Numbered from the stretch's first letter, positions 26,560 through 36,721 are shown. The stretch is 64,000 nucleotides of DNA from Polycladomyces zharkentensis (GCF_016938855.1 NZ_JAFHAP010000017.1:51817-115816), one strand, 5' to 3'. The notes: generated by a model not told the origin, from the sequence alone. Program-made: numbers and translations.

Positions 26560-26957
26560 TTCCCTTCTCCACGGATGTGGTGGGCGGTTTGCCGGGTGTA
26601 GGATTTGACGTCCACCGGATGGTTTTGTTCATCCACCAAAACGGTGCGGTGCTGAAACCGTTCCAAATCCGATTCGGTGTAAAAACCGACACTGAGGATG
26701 ATGACGAGGTCTCCCGCTTGGAATAAATGGGCGGGTGGACCATTCACGCAGATTTCTCCGCTTCCGTAGGGGGCAGGGATGGCGTAGGTTTGCCACGTCT
26801 GGGCGGAGCGGAGACCGTTGATCTGTACCATTTCAAACGGGCAGATCGAAGCGGATTCCATCAATTGTTCGTCAATGCTGATGCTCCCGACATAATCGAG
26901 GTTGGCCTTTGTCACCTTTGCCCGGTGAATTTTTCCTTTGCACGCCATATGCAGCAT
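26556..26957 (-). CDS. panD: Aspartate 1-decarboxylase
   Basis: 133 residues. PanD makes beta-alanine for pantothenate and CoA. It is a pyruvoyl enzyme made by self-cleavage between Gly and Ser, seen here as NLDYVGSISID (about residues 20-30). Other family features: CKGKIHRAKVT at the start, GSGEICVNGPPAHLFQAGD and DLVIILS. The C terminus is ~15 residues longer than usual. ATG 26957 with AAAGGA. No panB or panC lies in the window. Confidence 0.85.
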   Translation of the reverse strand: MLHMACKGKIHRAKVTKANLDYVGSISIDEQLMESASICPFEMVQINGLRSAQTWQTYAIPAPYGSGEICVNGPPAHLFQAGDLVIILSVGFYTESDLERFQHRTVLVDEQNHPVDVKSYTRQTAHHIRGEGK

Positions 26958-27074
26958 GTATCATCCGTCCTTTGATGTCGATGAAATCATGGGATAATGT
27001 ATGATGAAATGGAGAAAAGGTTTGGAAAATGGGCCGGAAAATCCGTTTCGCATTTTCAGTTGTTTCAAATCGTT

Positions 27075-27103
27075 TCGCCATTGGGAAGAGAAATGTGTAT
27101 AAT
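27075..27103 (+). promoter_or_regulatory. Possible promoter of the gcv leader
   Basis: TCGCCA (27075-27080), 17 bp, TATAAT (27098-27103). The -10 is perfect, the -35 matches 4 of 6. It would give a leader of ~200 nt before the riboswitch. Confidence 0.4.
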
Positions 27104-27304
27104 GGATCATGGAATACCTCATGGAAACGATTGTGTGCCGAATTTTATCGTGAAAAGTATCGATTTTGTTCGGGATTTATGGCACAATGAGAAGGAGAAT
27201 TGCTGTATACGGGGCAGATCAACCCCGATAGGGGAACATTGAAGACGGATAAGGTGTTCCCGGCCATTGTTCGACAATTGCATACGACCAAGCGGTTGAA
27301 GGCG

Positions 27305-27490
27305 GGAGGAGAGACCATGCTTTGAGGCATGGCGCCGAAGGAGCAAACCCGTTACACAGGGTGAATCTCTCAGGCAAAAGGAGGCCCGCTGGACGCAACT
27401 CTGGAGAGCGCTCACCACGCGAGTGAGCCACCCAAGGGGCAATCCCGCTCCCCATGCGGGATGAACTCTCAGGTTTCCGGACAGAGTGGA
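27305..27490 (+). promoter_or_regulatory. Tandem glycine riboswitch
   Basis: Two aptamers with the conserved glycine-riboswitch elements. First: GGAGAGACC, GCGCCGAAGGAGCAAAC, GTGAATCTCTCAGGCAAAAG and GGACGCAACTCTGGAGAG. Second: CACCCAAGGGGCAATC, GATGAACTCTCAGGTTTCC and GGACAGAGTGG. The gene downstream is gcvT, as in Bacillus. Glycine binding should turn the operon on. Confidence 0.95.
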
Positions 27491-27525
27491 ACGCACCTGA
27501 TACGGGCGATCCCTCTGTCTTTTTG
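27479..27525 (+). terminator. Riboswitch expression-platform terminator
   Basis: GACAGAG (27480-27486) pairs with CTCTGTC (27513-27519), with an inner GGA-CGC/GCG-TCC stem, followed by TTTTTGTTT. The 5' arm overlaps the closing strand of the second aptamer, so aptamer folding with glycine excludes the terminator. Confidence 0.75.
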
Positions 27526-27582
27526 TTTGAAAAGATGGAATATGTGGCAAACTGTGGTGGAAATCGTGCGGAGGTGGAGAGG

Positions 27583-28677
27583 TTGTCGGAATTGAAGCGT
27601 ACCCCTTTATATGAAGTGTACAAAGATGAAGCGAAGCTGGTTCCCTTCGCCGGGTGGGAGATGCCTGTACAATTTGCGGGGATCAAGGCGGAGCATGAAG
27701 CGGTTCGGACGCGTGCGGGCTTGTTCGACGTCTCCCATATGGGAGAAGTGGAGATCAGTGGTCCGGATGCATTGGCGCTGGTACAGAAGCTGACGACCAA
27801 CGATGCTTCCAAATTGCAGGTGGGACAGGCGCAATACTCGTTGATGTGCTACCCGGACGGCGGCACGGTGGACGACCTGCTCGTGTACAGGGGAGAAGAT
27901 TCGTTCATGTTGGTCATCAACGCCGCCAATATCGACAAGGATCTGGAATGGATCGAGAAACAGGCCGAAGGGGAAGTCACGGTGCGGGATATTTCCCGGG
28001 AAACGGCCCAGTTGGCGCTGCAGGGTCCGCTTGCCGAGCAGATTCTGCAAAAGCTGACGAAAACCGATCTCTCCTCAATCGGATTCTTCCGTTTCCGGCA
28101 AGATGTCGATCTCGACGGAGCGATCGCACTCGTGTCCCGTTCGGGGTACACGGGGGAAGACGGTTTTGAAATCTACCTGAGTCCGGACGATGCGCCTTCG
28201 ACATGGAAGAAAATCCTGGAAGCCGGTGCGGATGAAGGCGTGGTACCGTGCGGATTGGGTGCACGGGATACGCTGCGTCTGGAGGCGCGTCTGCCGCTGT
28301 ACGGACATGAGCTGTCCGCCAGCATCACCCCGTTGGAAGCCGGTTTGGGGTTCGCCGTGAAGCTGGATAAAGGCGATTTCATCGGACGGGATGCCCTGCT
28401 CAAACAAAAAGAAGAGGGCGTGCCGCGCAAATTGGTCGGTCTGGAGATGATCGGGCGGGGGATCGCCCGGGCGCATTATCCGGTGTATGTGGGTGAGGAG
28501 GAAGTGGGTGAAGTCACTTCCGGCACGCAATCACCGACGTTGGGCAAAAACGTGGCGCTGGCATTGATCGACTCCCGGTATGCAGAGACGGGGAACCGCG
28601 TGCATGTGGATGTGCGGGGTAAACGGGTGGAAGCCGCGATTGTGCCCACACCCTTTTACAAACGACCGAAAAAATAA
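27583..28677 (+). CDS. gcvT: Glycine cleavage system T protein (aminomethyltransferase)
   Basis: 364 residues. Transfers the methylene group of the H-protein-bound aminomethyl to tetrahydrofolate and releases ammonia. N-terminal [28 protein letters not shown], then [11 protein letters not shown] and [13 protein letters not shown] are typical. The start is TTG 27583 behind GGAGGTGG; longer frames run into the riboswitch and are not real. Controlled by the glycine riboswitch. Confidence 0.93.
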   Translation: MSELKRTPLYEVYKDEAKLVPFAGWEMPVQFAGIKAEHEAVRTRAGLFDVSHMGEVEISGPDALALVQKLTTNDASKLQVGQAQYSLMCYPDGGTVDDLLVYRGEDSFMLVINAANIDKDLEWIEKQAEGEVTVRDISRETAQLALQGPLAEQILQKLTKTDLSSIGFFRFRQDVDLDGAIALVSRSGYTGEDGFEIYLSPDDAPSTWKKILEAGADEGVVPCGLGARDTLRLEARLPLYGHELSASITPLEAGLGFAVKLDKGDFIGRDALLKQKEEGVPRKLVGLEMIGRGIARAHYPVYVGEEEVGEVTSGTQSPTLGKNVALALIDSRYAETGNRVHVDVRGKRVEAAIVPTPFYKRPKK

Positions 28678-28803
28678 GAACGATCACAACAGCAGATTGT
28701 TGGCAAACGGTTGCGAGGAGCGAAGTCATCTCCCGGCCGAGCGGAGGCGGGAGAGACGGTTCGCGAAGCTTTGTCTGCAATCTACTACAGGGGGATGGAG
28801 TGG

Positions 28804-30153
28804 ATGAAGTTTCGTTACTTGCCGATGACCGAACAAGATCGCCGGGAGATGATGGAGACACTCGGCATCGATTCGGTGGAGGAGCTATTCGCGGATATTC
28901 CCGAGTCCGTCCGTTTCCGTGGGCGGCTCAACATTCCCGAAGCGATGGCGGAACCCGATTTGGTGCGGCATATGAACCGCCTGGCGGGGAAAAACGCTTC
29001 GTTTGACCAGTATGTTTGCTTCCTGGGGGCGGGGGCGTATGAGCACCACATTCCCAGCGTGGTGAATCACGTGATCTCCCGTTCGGAATTTTACACCGCA
29101 TACACCCCATACCAGCCGGAGATCAGCCAGGGGGAACTTCAAGCCATTTTTGAATTTCAGACGATGATCTGCGAGCTGACCGGGATGGAAGTGACCAACT
29201 CGTCCATGTATGACGGACCGACCGCATTGGCGGAGGCGGCGGGTGTGGCCATGGCGACCACGCGCAAACGGAAGGTGGTGGTCTCCCGTGCCGTCCACCC
29301 GGAAGCGCGCGCCATTTTGTCCACCTATGCCAAAGGCGTCGGCTTGACGGTGGAGGAAGTTCCCTGCACTGACGGCGTGACCGATCCCGCCCGGCTGGAG
29401 GAGCTGGTGGATGCCGACACGGCCGCCGTCATCGTGCAAACACCCAACTTTTTCGGCAACCTGGAAGATCTGGGAGCCATCGAGCCGATTGCCCACCGGC
29501 ACAAAGGCATGCTGATCGTCAGCGCCAATCCGATCGCGCTTGGGGTGCTGAAACCACCGGGGGCATATGGGGCGGACATTGTCGTCGGCGATGCACAACC
29601 GATGGGGATCGCGGTGCAGTTCGGCGGTCCGCACTGCGGTTATTTCGCGACGACCAAAGCGTTGATGCGGCGCATCCCGGGCCGGATTGTGGGGCAAACC
29701 GTGGATGAAGAGGGCAAACGCGGTTTCGTACTCACCCTGCAGGCGCGGGAACAGCATATCCGACGTGAAAAAGCCACCTCCAACATATGTTCCAACCAGG
29801 CGCTCAATGCGTTGGCCGCCGCTGTCTACATGTCGGCGATGGGCAAACAGGGCATCCGGGAAGTGGCGCGGTTGAACATACAAAAAGCGCATTACGCCCG
29901 GCAGCGTCTCGCGCAGATACCGGGGGTGGAGCCGCTGTTCAACCGTCCCTTCTTCAACGAATTTGCGCTGAAATTGCCGAAACCGGTTGGAGAAGTAAAC
30001 CGGCGACTCTTGGAGGAAGGCATTATCGGCGGTTACGATTTGAGCCGTGATTATGTCGAATTGGCGGATGCCATGCTGTTGGCGGTGACAGAGATGCGGA
30101 CCAAAGAGGAGATTGACCGGTTGGCCGAGGTAATGGAGGCGATCGTGCGATGA
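28804..30153 (+). CDS. gcvPA: Glycine dehydrogenase (decarboxylating) subunit 1
   Basis: 449 residues, the N-terminal half of the P protein, encoded separately as usual in Bacillota. It starts [18 protein letters not shown] and has [18 protein letters not shown] and [20 protein letters not shown]. It works as a heterotetramer with GcvPB. ATG 28804 is 9 nt from AGGGGG. It lies 126 nt after gcvT and overlaps gcvPB by 4 nt (ATGA). Confidence 0.93.
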   Translation: MKFRYLPMTEQDRREMMETLGIDSVEELFADIPESVRFRGRLNIPEAMAEPDLVRHMNRLAGKNASFDQYVCFLGAGAYEHHIPSVVNHVISRSEFYTAYTPYQPEISQGELQAIFEFQTMICELTGMEVTNSSMYDGPTALAEAAGVAMATTRKRKVVVSRAVHPEARAILSTYAKGVGLTVEEVPCTDGVTDPARLEELVDADTAAVIVQTPNFFGNLEDLGAIEPIAHRHKGMLIVSANPIALGVLKPPGAYGADIVVGDAQPMGIAVQFGGPHCGYFATTKALMRRIPGRIVGQTVDEEGKRGFVLTLQAREQHIRREKATSNICSNQALNALAAAVYMSAMGKQGIREVARLNIQKAHYARQRLAQIPGVEPLFNRPFFNEFALKLPKPVGEVNRRLLEEGIIGGYDLSRDYVELADAMLLAVTEMRTKEEIDRLAEVMEAIVR

Positions 30154-31619
30154 ACAAGGAAAAGGCACTGATTTTCGAGATGAGCCAACCCGGGCGGGTA
30201 GCATACAGTCTGCCTGAATCCGATGTACCGGAAATCCCGTTGGAAGAGGCGATTCCGGCAGAACTGCTTCGCGAAACCCCGGCTGAATTGCCGGAAGTGT
30301 CCGAGCTGGATCTGATCCGGCACTACACCGAGTTGTCCCGTCGCAACTACGGGGTGGACAACGGTTTTTACCCGCTCGGTTCCTGCACAATGAAATACAA
30401 CCCCAAAATAAATGAAGATATGGCCCGTCTGCCCGGTTTTGCCAAGATCCATCCGTACCAGCCGGAGGAGACGGTGCAGGGTGCGTTGCAGCTGCTGTAC
30501 GAACTGCAACGGGATTTGGCTGAAATCACGGGCATGGATCAGGTGACGCTTCAGCCCGCGGCAGGTGCCCAAGGTGAATGGAGCGGTCTGATGATGATCC
30601 GGGCCTACCATGAAAGCCGAGGCGAATCTCAGCGGAACAAAGTGATCGTGCCTGACTCCGCGCACGGCACCAACCCGGCCAGCGCGACGGTCGCCGGATT
30701 TGAAACGGTCACGGTGAAATCCAACGAAAAAGGGCATGTGGACGTGGAAGCCCTCAAACAAGTGGTGGGTGAAGACACGGCGGCCCTGATGCTGACCAAC
30801 CCCAACACGCTGGGATTGTTTGAGGAGCAGATCAGGGAGATTGCCGACATCGTCCACGAGGCGGGCGGCCTTCTCTACTACGACGGGGCCAACGCCAACG
30901 CCATCCTCGGCATCGCCCGTCCGGGGGACATGGGCTTTGACGTGGTGCACCTCAACCTGCACAAAACATTCACCACCCCGCACGGCGGCGGAGGTCCGGG
31001 AGCGGGGCCGGTCGGCGTCAAAAAAGCCCTGATTCCGTTTTTGCCGACCCCGATTGTGGAAAAAGGGGAAAACGGCTACTACCTGAAGGATCTGCCCCAA
31101 TCCATCGGGCGAGTCAAAGGATTCTACGGCAACTTCGGCATCCTGGTGCGCGCCTACACGTACATCCGCACGATGGGTCCGGACGGATTGCGTCAGGTAT
31201 CCGAAAACGCGGTGCTCAACGCCAACTACGTGATGCGCCGTCTGGAGCCGTACTATGATCTGCCGTACCCGCAACACTGCAAGCATGAGTTCGTGCTTTC
31301 CGGCAAACGGCAGAAAAAACTGGGCGTGCGTACGTTGGATATCGCCAAACGGTTGTTGGACTTTGATTTCCATCCGCCGACCATCTACTTCCCGCTCATC
31401 GTGGACGAATGTCTCATGATCGAGCCGACGGAAACAGAAAGCAAGGAGACGTTGGACCGTTTCATCGAGGCGATGATCCAAATCGCGCAGGAAGCTGAAA
31501 ACCAACCGGAAGTGGTGCAGGAAGCGCCCCACAACACGATTGTCAAGCGTTTGGACGAGGTGACCGCGGCACGCAAACCGATCCTGCGCTGGCAAAAAAC
31601 ACAGGAAGTGAAAGAATAA
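30150..31619 (+). CDS. gcvPB: Glycine dehydrogenase (decarboxylating) subunit 2
   Basis: 489 residues, the PLP-binding half of the P protein. The cofactor Lys is in [20 protein letters not shown]; other marks are [20 protein letters not shown] and [12 protein letters not shown]. It decarboxylates glycine and loads the aminomethyl group onto GcvH (gcvH is not in the window). Its start overlaps the gcvPA stop. The C-terminal tail is rich in Glu and Val. Confidence 0.93.
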   Translation: MNKEKALIFEMSQPGRVAYSLPESDVPEIPLEEAIPAELLRETPAELPEVSELDLIRHYTELSRRNYGVDNGFYPLGSCTMKYNPKINEDMARLPGFAKIHPYQPEETVQGALQLLYELQRDLAEITGMDQVTLQPAAGAQGEWSGLMMIRAYHESRGESQRNKVIVPDSAHGTNPASATVAGFETVTVKSNEKGHVDVEALKQVVGEDTAALMLTNPNTLGLFEEQIREIADIVHEAGGLLYYDGANANAILGIARPGDMGFDVVHLNLHKTFTTPHGGGGPGAGPVGVKKALIPFLPTPIVEKGENGYYLKDLPQSIGRVKGFYGNFGILVRAYTYIRTMGPDGLRQVSENAVLNANYVMRRLEPYYDLPYPQHCKHEFVLSGKRQKKLGVRTLDIAKRLLDFDFHPPTIYFPLIVDECLMIEPTETESKETLDRFIEAMIQIAQEAENQPEVVQEAPHNTIVKRLDEVTAARKPILRWQKTQEVKE

Positions 31620-31677
31620 AAGACAGGGAACAGTTCGAGACCGGGGACAAAAAAACTGTTCGTTCTTCGTCCGTCTG

Positions 31678-31713
31678 CGCACGACTCCCATCAGGGGGGC
31701 GTGCGTTTTTTCT
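31678..31713 (+). terminator. Terminator of the gcv operon
   Basis: CGCACG-A-CTCCC pairs with GGGGGG-CGTGCG around ATCA, followed by TTTTTTC. Confidence 0.8.
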
Positions 31714-31902
31714 GTACAATCGGCGCAGGGGTGATCCCCAAAGGGTGAAATCTCCATTCCAATCCAAACGCGTGGACGAGATTTCCGGAGACTGCCGCGA
31801 CATCGACAGGCCGGGAAAACCCCGGCCACAGGTTGACGACAACATCCACAGCCTGCGATTTTCCCCACTCGGACAAAGAGTTGAAAGGGTAACAATCACC
31901 TT

Positions 31903-32766
31903 TTATCGTGTGTCAAATGTTGTGATCCATTCATATAATTGCGATCCCAGTTGATGATTGCGGGTAGCGAGCGAAATCGATCTGTGTCTTCCAAAATCCA
32001 GAATCGGCAGGGCGAACAGCGGGAGATGACTGATATGTTTGGCCATCAATTCAGGGATGATCGTGATTCCCATTCCAGCCGATACAGCTCCGAGGATAAA
32101 GTCGCCAAAAGCGACCTCGCTGATGATGTTGGGCTTGTGCCCCCGCGCTTCCATTTGTTCGATTATATGCTTCCTTGTATCGCAAGGGGCTTGGTGAACG
32201 ATCAGCGGTTCTTCGCACAGTTCGGCCAGCTCCACGGCTTTTCGTGAACGGAAACGATGGTGTAAAGGAAACACCGCATAGTAAGACTCCGTAAACAATT
32301 CACCACTCCACAACGATTCCCCAATATAGGATGTATCAACAAAGACTGCATCGAGTCTTCCTTCCTGCAATGATTGGATCAGTTCCCAAGACGTGTTCTG
32401 AATCATGATTGTCATGGGGCGGTCCAAAAGCCGAAGTTCCTTGATTCTGGGAGGTAAATAATAAGTGGCTACACTGGGCAGACTCCCTACAGCGATCGGA
32501 GTCGTTCGTCGGAATTGTCTTAACTCTTGGCGGATCGCGTTCAGCTCAGTGAGGACAGGAACAATTCGATTGTAAAAGCGTTCACCGGCTTCCGTCAGTT
32601 CAATGCCGGCAGACGTTCTGTAAAACAAGACGGTGTCAAGTTCGTGTTCCAGATTGCGAATATGCTTGCTTAATGCCGGTTGGGAAAGATTGTGTACTTT
32701 GGCGGCTTTGGAGAAACTTTTTTGCTTGGCGGCTTCAACAAAACTTTGCAACCACTCTATATTCAT
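31903..32766 (-). CDS. LysR family transcriptional regulator
   Basis: 287 residues. N-terminal winged HTH (WLQSFVEAAKQKSFSKAAKV, then LSQPALSKHIRNLE) and a type 2 periplasmic-binding-like effector domain from ~90. ATG 32766 follows GGGGTG. It is divergent from an MFS transporter gene at 32975, with a dyad in the shared region, so it probably regulates that transporter and itself. Confidence 0.88.
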   Translation of the reverse strand: MNIEWLQSFVEAAKQKSFSKAAKVHNLSQPALSKHIRNLEHELDTVLFYRTSAGIELTEAGERFYNRIVPVLTELNAIRQELRQFRRTTPIAVGSLPSVATYYLPPRIKELRLLDRPMTIMIQNTSWELIQSLQEGRLDAVFVDTSYIGESLWSGELFTESYYAVFPLHHRFRSRKAVELAELCEEPLIVHQAPCDTRKHIIEQMEARGHKPNIISEVAFGDFILGAVSAGMGITIIPELMAKHISHLPLFALPILDFGRHRSISLATRNHQLGSQLYEWITTFDTR

Positions 32767-32784
32767 CTGTTTCACCCCGATTGA

Positions 32785-32801
32785 TATAACCCATTGTTAT
32801 A
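32785..32801. promoter_or_regulatory. Candidate LysR operator
   Basis: Inverted repeat TATAAC-CCATT-GTTATA (6-bp arms) in the divergent LysR/MFS region, 19 bp from the LysR start. It has the T-N11-A form of LysR boxes. Confidence 0.55.
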
Positions 32802-32974
32802 ACCCTCAAAAATAGTGATTGTTCCTCTTGCCTTTACTTTCTGGTAATGTTTCAATTGTCGGAGCTCATTTGATTATAACAAATCGATTGATGGTTTGGC
32901 CCCAACACGTGGATCTTCCAACATCTTGGGTCTGCGGATGGGCATCCATCCGATATGGAATCAGGAGGGTTACC

Positions 32975-34147
32975 ATGCAAAGAGTTTTACTTCTCGCGAT
33001 CGGCATGTTCGCGCTTGGGTTTGATGCCTATGTGGTGGCCGGTCTGTTGCCGGACATTGGGGCAACGTTTAAAATAAACGCTTCACAAGCGGGACAGGCG
33101 GTTAGCGTCTTTACCTTTTGTTATGCACTGGCAGCTCCGGTTTTTGCAACATTGTTGGCTGGAAAACCAATGCGCCGGATTTTGCTGCTGGCGCTCGCCG
33201 TATTTTCTGTAGGCAACGGGATGAGTGCGCTGGCCTCCAGTTTTTCGATGCTGCTTGTGGCTCGTGCGATTGCAGGCGTCGGAGCCGGGCTTTTTTCCCC
33301 GCTGGCCGCTGCGGCTGCTGCATCTCTCGTTTCCGAACAAAAACGCGGCCGTGCTCTCGGGATGACGCTGGGTGGTATGAGTACCGGTACGGTTGTTGGA
33401 GTTCCGCTGGGATTGATTGTTGCCGAACATCTGGGTTGGGAGGGAACGCTCTGGTCCATCACTGCACTTGGCCTGCTTGCCTTGGTTGGAATTGTGATTT
33501 GGTTTCCGAACTTTCCGGCTTCAGCGCCGCCGTCACTCCGACAACGTGTGGCCATGATGACCAACGGACGGGTTTCAGCAACCGTTGGGATTACTTTATT
33601 GACCAGCATTTCGAGCTTGGGTTTGTATACGTATATTGCATCCGTCTTGTATCACTTGGCAGATATTGATTACACCACTCCATTTCTGTGGGCATGGGGG
33701 ATTGGCGGCATGATCGGGAGCTTTTCCATTGGCACGCTGATTGATCGAACGGGACGTCCCAGCTTGCTTATGGCCGGTATTCTGGCCATCATGGCTTTTT
33801 CCATGTTCATCCTGCCATTGGGGCTTCCATTCCCCGTATTGGCATACCTGCCTTTCGTAATTTGGGGGGCGATGGGGTGGGCCTCGCAAGCCCCGCAACA
33901 ACATGTATTGCTTCGCTTGCAACCTGATCACGGCGCAGCTGCAGTTGCGCTAAACAGTTCCGCCAATTATCTGGGAAGTGCGATCGGTTCCGCGCTCGGA
34001 GGGATTGCGATGCTGGCCGGATTGGCACCTTCCCGGCTGCCATTTGCTGCCGGCTGTGTTGCAATGGTGGCCTTCCTGGCACAATTGGTGGTCATGTCAC
34101 GGGAAAAAATCAAGGAAAATCAAGGGAAAATAAAAATGGAATCATGA
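32975..34147 (+). CDS. MFS transporter, DHA1/AraJ type
   Basis: 390 residues, 12 membrane segments. MFALGFDAYVVAGLLPDIG in TM1 and ARAIAGVGAGLFSPLAAA in TM4-5 are typical of drug:H+ antiporter-1 or sugar-efflux carriers. ATG 32975 follows CAGGAGGG; the frame further upstream is not used. It is likely induced through the divergent LysR regulator. Substrate unknown. Confidence 0.85.
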   Translation: MQRVLLLAIGMFALGFDAYVVAGLLPDIGATFKINASQAGQAVSVFTFCYALAAPVFATLLAGKPMRRILLLALAVFSVGNGMSALASSFSMLLVARAIAGVGAGLFSPLAAAAAASLVSEQKRGRALGMTLGGMSTGTVVGVPLGLIVAEHLGWEGTLWSITALGLLALVGIVIWFPNFPASAPPSLRQRVAMMTNGRVSATVGITLLTSISSLGLYTYIASVLYHLADIDYTTPFLWAWGIGGMIGSFSIGTLIDRTGRPSLLMAGILAIMAFSMFILPLGLPFPVLAYLPFVIWGAMGWASQAPQQHVLLRLQPDHGAAAVALNSSANYLGSAIGSALGGIAMLAGLAPSRLPFAAGCVAMVAFLAQLVVMSREKIKENQGKIKMES

Positions 34148-34234
34148 GCGGCGAGAAAATCTCAAGTATCATTTCCGGTACTTGAACCGTGCGGAATGTT
34201 CATTTGAATGGATTATACACCCACATTACGGCTT

Positions 34235-34262
34235 CCCGGTCTTTGCCGGGATTTTCTTTTTG
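34235..34262 (+). terminator. Terminator after the MFS gene
   Basis: CCCGG/CCGGG around TCTTTG, followed by ATTTTCTTTTT. A second short hairpin CCCC-AATAC-GGGG with seven T follows at 34305-34324. Confidence 0.65.
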
Positions 34263-34364
34263 GTCGATTTTTTTGGCTCATCCCGCCATGACTCACAGAG
34301 ATTCCCCCAATACGGGGTTTTTTTGTATGATGGTAGAGAGATTGAGTAGAGAAAGGGATCGACG

Positions 34365-34796
34365 ATGAGTAAATTGAAAGAAGCGAGAACGGCAGCAGGA
34401 TTGACACAAAAAGCATTGTCGGAGAAATCGGGACTCAGTGTGAATGTCATCCGCTCACTGGAACAAGGAAAGAAAAAGTGGACCCGGGAACTGGCCGAGC
34501 AATTGGCCCCTCATCTGGGGGTGTCGGCCGATGCGCTGATGCGGTCGGGGAAAAAGGAGGACTTCTCCACATCCAAGAAAAAACAAACGAAACCATCCTC
34601 TGCGCAATCCACACCCAAGAAACGAACGAGAAAGAAAAGCAGACGAGAGACGGCCGCCACTCTGATCCGAATGGCCAAAGAATTGGTCACGATGGCGGAT
34701 GGTACTTCCATCCCGGAGGCGTATCATCATGAGGTGCTGAAAATGGCGTACCGACTGAGTAACATCGGAACGGAGATGCAGGGGAAAGAAGAATGA
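34365..34796 (+). CDS. XRE family HTH regulator
   Basis: 143 residues. N-terminal Cro/C1 HTH (KLKEARTAAGLTQKALSEKS, then VNVIRSLEQG), a very basic linker at ~65-90 (KKKQTKPSS ... KKRTRKKSRR) and a C-terminal helical part. ATG 34365 with AAAGGGA. The basic linker should give unspecific DNA binding. Targets are unknown; it stands alone between two terminators. Confidence 0.8.
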   Translation: MSKLKEARTAAGLTQKALSEKSGLSVNVIRSLEQGKKKWTRELAEQLAPHLGVSADALMRSGKKEDFSTSKKKQTKPSSAQSTPKKRTRKKSRRETAATLIRMAKELVTMADGTSIPEAYHHEVLKMAYRLSNIGTEMQGKEE

Positions 34797-34827
34797 ACAG
34801 AGCCGGATGAGATGAAAGGAATTGCCA

Positions 34828-34856
34828 AGCCGGGGAGAAACCCCGGCTACGGTTTT
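34828..34856 (+). terminator. Terminator after the XRE gene
   Basis: Perfect 8-bp stem AGCCGGGG/CCCCGGCT with loop AGAAA, then ACGGTTTTG. It may also serve the convergent SDR gene. Confidence 0.7.
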
Positions 34857-34905
34857 GATTCATGGAGAGTGTCGTTGTTCTGTATTCCGCAGTTGATTGG
34901 TTGGT

Positions 34906-35760
34906 TCAAGCGTCCGTGTCTTTCGAGTTGATCGAGAAAGGCGGAATGTAACGGCCATCTGTATCCGTAAATGAATATTCTTTGGCCAAGTCGCCAACTC
35001 GCAACACTTGTCCGCTTTTTTCCATGACGTTGGGATCACTTGCCAAGGCCACGATAGCCCGTCCAATGTAAAAAGGAGATTCCGTGTTTTTCAGTTCTTC
35101 GACTTCGTGCCAATGATTCTCATCCGTTTGAAAGTGCTTCAACACTAGTTCCGTTCTCATCCAACCGGGTGAAACGGCAAGGACGGCAATCTGATCTTGC
35201 TTTAATTCAATGGACAATCCGTACGCCATGCGAATCAGTGCGTTTTTGGCCAAATCATAGTAAAAATGTCCGATATATTTGTCCCGGTCCCAAAAGGTGG
35301 TGTGAATGATGATCCCTTTTTTGTTCCGGCGCATGAGGGGGATGGCGTAATGATTCGTCACGAGTTGAGCGCGGACACCGGCGGTAAACATATGATCCCA
35401 ATGTTGGAGAGGGAGTTTCCAAAATGGCATATCCTCAATCGCAAGTTCGTTCCCGCCCCAGACATTGTTGACGAGTATATCCAGCCTTCCTTGTTCCTCG
35501 CGAATTCGGTTGATCAATAACTCCGTTTCCGAGTCGTTGGTATGATCACAGCGAACGGCGATTCCCTTCCCACCGGAAGCTTCCATTTGGGAAACCGTGT
35601 CATCAATGGTCCCCGGCCGATTATGGGTGGATCTGCCTTTGACGCTTCGACCGGTGACGTAAACCGTTGCCCCCGCTTTGGCCAATTCTACAGCAATCCC
35701 ACGGCCTGCTCCTCTGCTTCCACCTGTGACAAGCGCAATTTTTCCTTCCAAGGACCTCAT
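34906..35760 (-). CDS. Short-chain dehydrogenase, DHRS1-like
   Basis: 284 residues. NAD(P) loop TGGSRGAGRGIAVELAKAG with TGRS after beta-2 (points to NADP), NNVWGG in place of NNAG, and YYDLAKNALIRM with the catalytic Tyr and Lys. The usual catalytic Ser strand reads IIIHTTFWD, so the Ser is replaced. ATG 35760 follows AAAGGA. Substrate unknown. Confidence 0.8.
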   Translation of the reverse strand: MRSLEGKIALVTGGSRGAGRGIAVELAKAGATVYVTGRSVKGRSTHNRPGTIDDTVSQMEASGGKGIAVRCDHTNDSETELLINRIREEQGRLDILVNNVWGGNELAIEDMPFWKLPLQHWDHMFTAGVRAQLVTNHYAIPLMRRNKKGIIIHTTFWDRDKYIGHFYYDLAKNALIRMAYGLSIELKQDQIAVLAVSPGWMRTELVLKHFQTDENHWHEVEELKNTESPFYIGRAIVALASDPNVMEKSGQVLRVGDLAKEYSFTDTDGRYIPPFSINSKDTDA

Positions 35761-35832
35761 GTTCTCACGATCCTTTCCATAAAAATATGGCGCCAACCTT
35801 CCGTTTCCGGAAGATTCAGCGCCTGGTTCCTT

Positions 35833-36207
35833 TCATCCCATCTGTTTCCACGCAGCGAGAAACACGCACACCCATCCGGCCAAGAAGGCGACACCGCCGA
35901 TCGGCGTGATGGCGCCCAGTTTGGTCACATTGGTGAGCACCATGGCGTAGAGACTGCCGGAGAATAGCACAATCCCCGCCAGGATCAGCCAGCCCGCAGC
36001 GGTGATCAGTTCGCTGCCGCCGAAACGATCGGCCAACAGGCCGATGACGACGAGCGCCAAACCGTGTACGATATGATAGTGCGCACCGGTTCGCCAAATC
36101 TCCATCATCCGTTCCGAAACCTTGCCTTCGAGACCGTGTGCGCCGAACGCTCCCAACGCGATGCTCAAAAACATGTTCAAACTGCCCAACAACAGAAACA
36201 GACGCAT
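35833..36207 (-). CDS. DUF423 family membrane protein
   Basis: 124 residues, four membrane segments. LSIALGAFGAHGLEG near the start, YHIVHGLALVVIGL and GIVLFSGSLYAMVLT are DUF423 (YwdK/YgdD) signatures. ATG 36207 follows TAGGAG. Function unknown. The SDR gene lies downstream on the same strand. Confidence 0.88.
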   Translation of the reverse strand: MRLFLLLGSLNMFLSIALGAFGAHGLEGKVSERMMEIWRTGAHYHIVHGLALVVIGLLADRFGGSELITAAGWLILAGIVLFSGSLYAMVLTNVTKLGAITPIGGVAFLAGWVCVFLAAWKQMG

Positions 36208-36307
36208 GGATGATCGCTCCTATCGTCGTTTTGAGGATGTGTGGCCAACATGGCCGTCTCTTGGACTCACCAGAGAGGACCTCATATCCGTTGACCCGTG
36301 TCCCCCC

Positions 36308-36721
36308 TCATGTTACCACCCGTAATTCCTCCATAAACCGTTTTCGTGTGACGGTTAGTGGAAAAGTGCCCGCCTTCCGTCCGTTTATGTACAATATGGA
36401 GCAATATTCGCCTTCCCGCTCCAACGGCAGATTTTCAAAACGCAAGTGATGTTGGAACACACTGTTTTTGGCGCCAGGTATTGGTTTGGTGAGCCCTTCT
36501 GCGGTCGCCAGCGGAGAAACGAGGTGAGGCGCGTAAAAGTGAACTGCGATCAGGTTGTCCCGTGTCAGATCGATGTTTTGCAACTCAAAACCAATGGCGA
36601 TGGTCTGCCAATGGGGAAAACGTTCGCAATCCAGTTGTTTCAAAGGTTGCCATACAGCGATATCCCCACTTGGTTGGGGAAGAAACCCCCAGGCGTACTG
36701 AAACCAAGTCACGGTTGCCAC
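36308..36721 (-). CDS. Hypothetical protein
   Basis: 137 residues, predicted soluble and beta-rich, with a conserved-looking end FENLPLEREGEYCSILYING. GTG 36721 follows AGGAAGGAT. It lacks a signal peptide. The family is not recognised. Confidence 0.6.
   Translation of the reverse strand: MATVTWFQYAWGFLPQPSGDIAVWQPLKQLDCERFPHWQTIAIGFELQNIDLTRDNLIAVHFYAPHLVSPLATAEGLTKPIPGAKNSVFQHHLRFENLPLEREGEYCSILYINGRKAGTFPLTVTRKRFMEELRVVT

Noticed and set aside
27541..27582. ATG 27537 (MEYVANCGG) as gcvT start
   Set aside because: It lies close after the riboswitch terminator without a ribosome site; family N termini and GGAGGTGG support TTG 27583.
30051..31895. 614-codon minus-strand frame opposite gcvPB
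   Set aside because: Its Arg/His-rich composition is that of a shadow frame of a high-GC gene; gcvPB on the other strand is certain.
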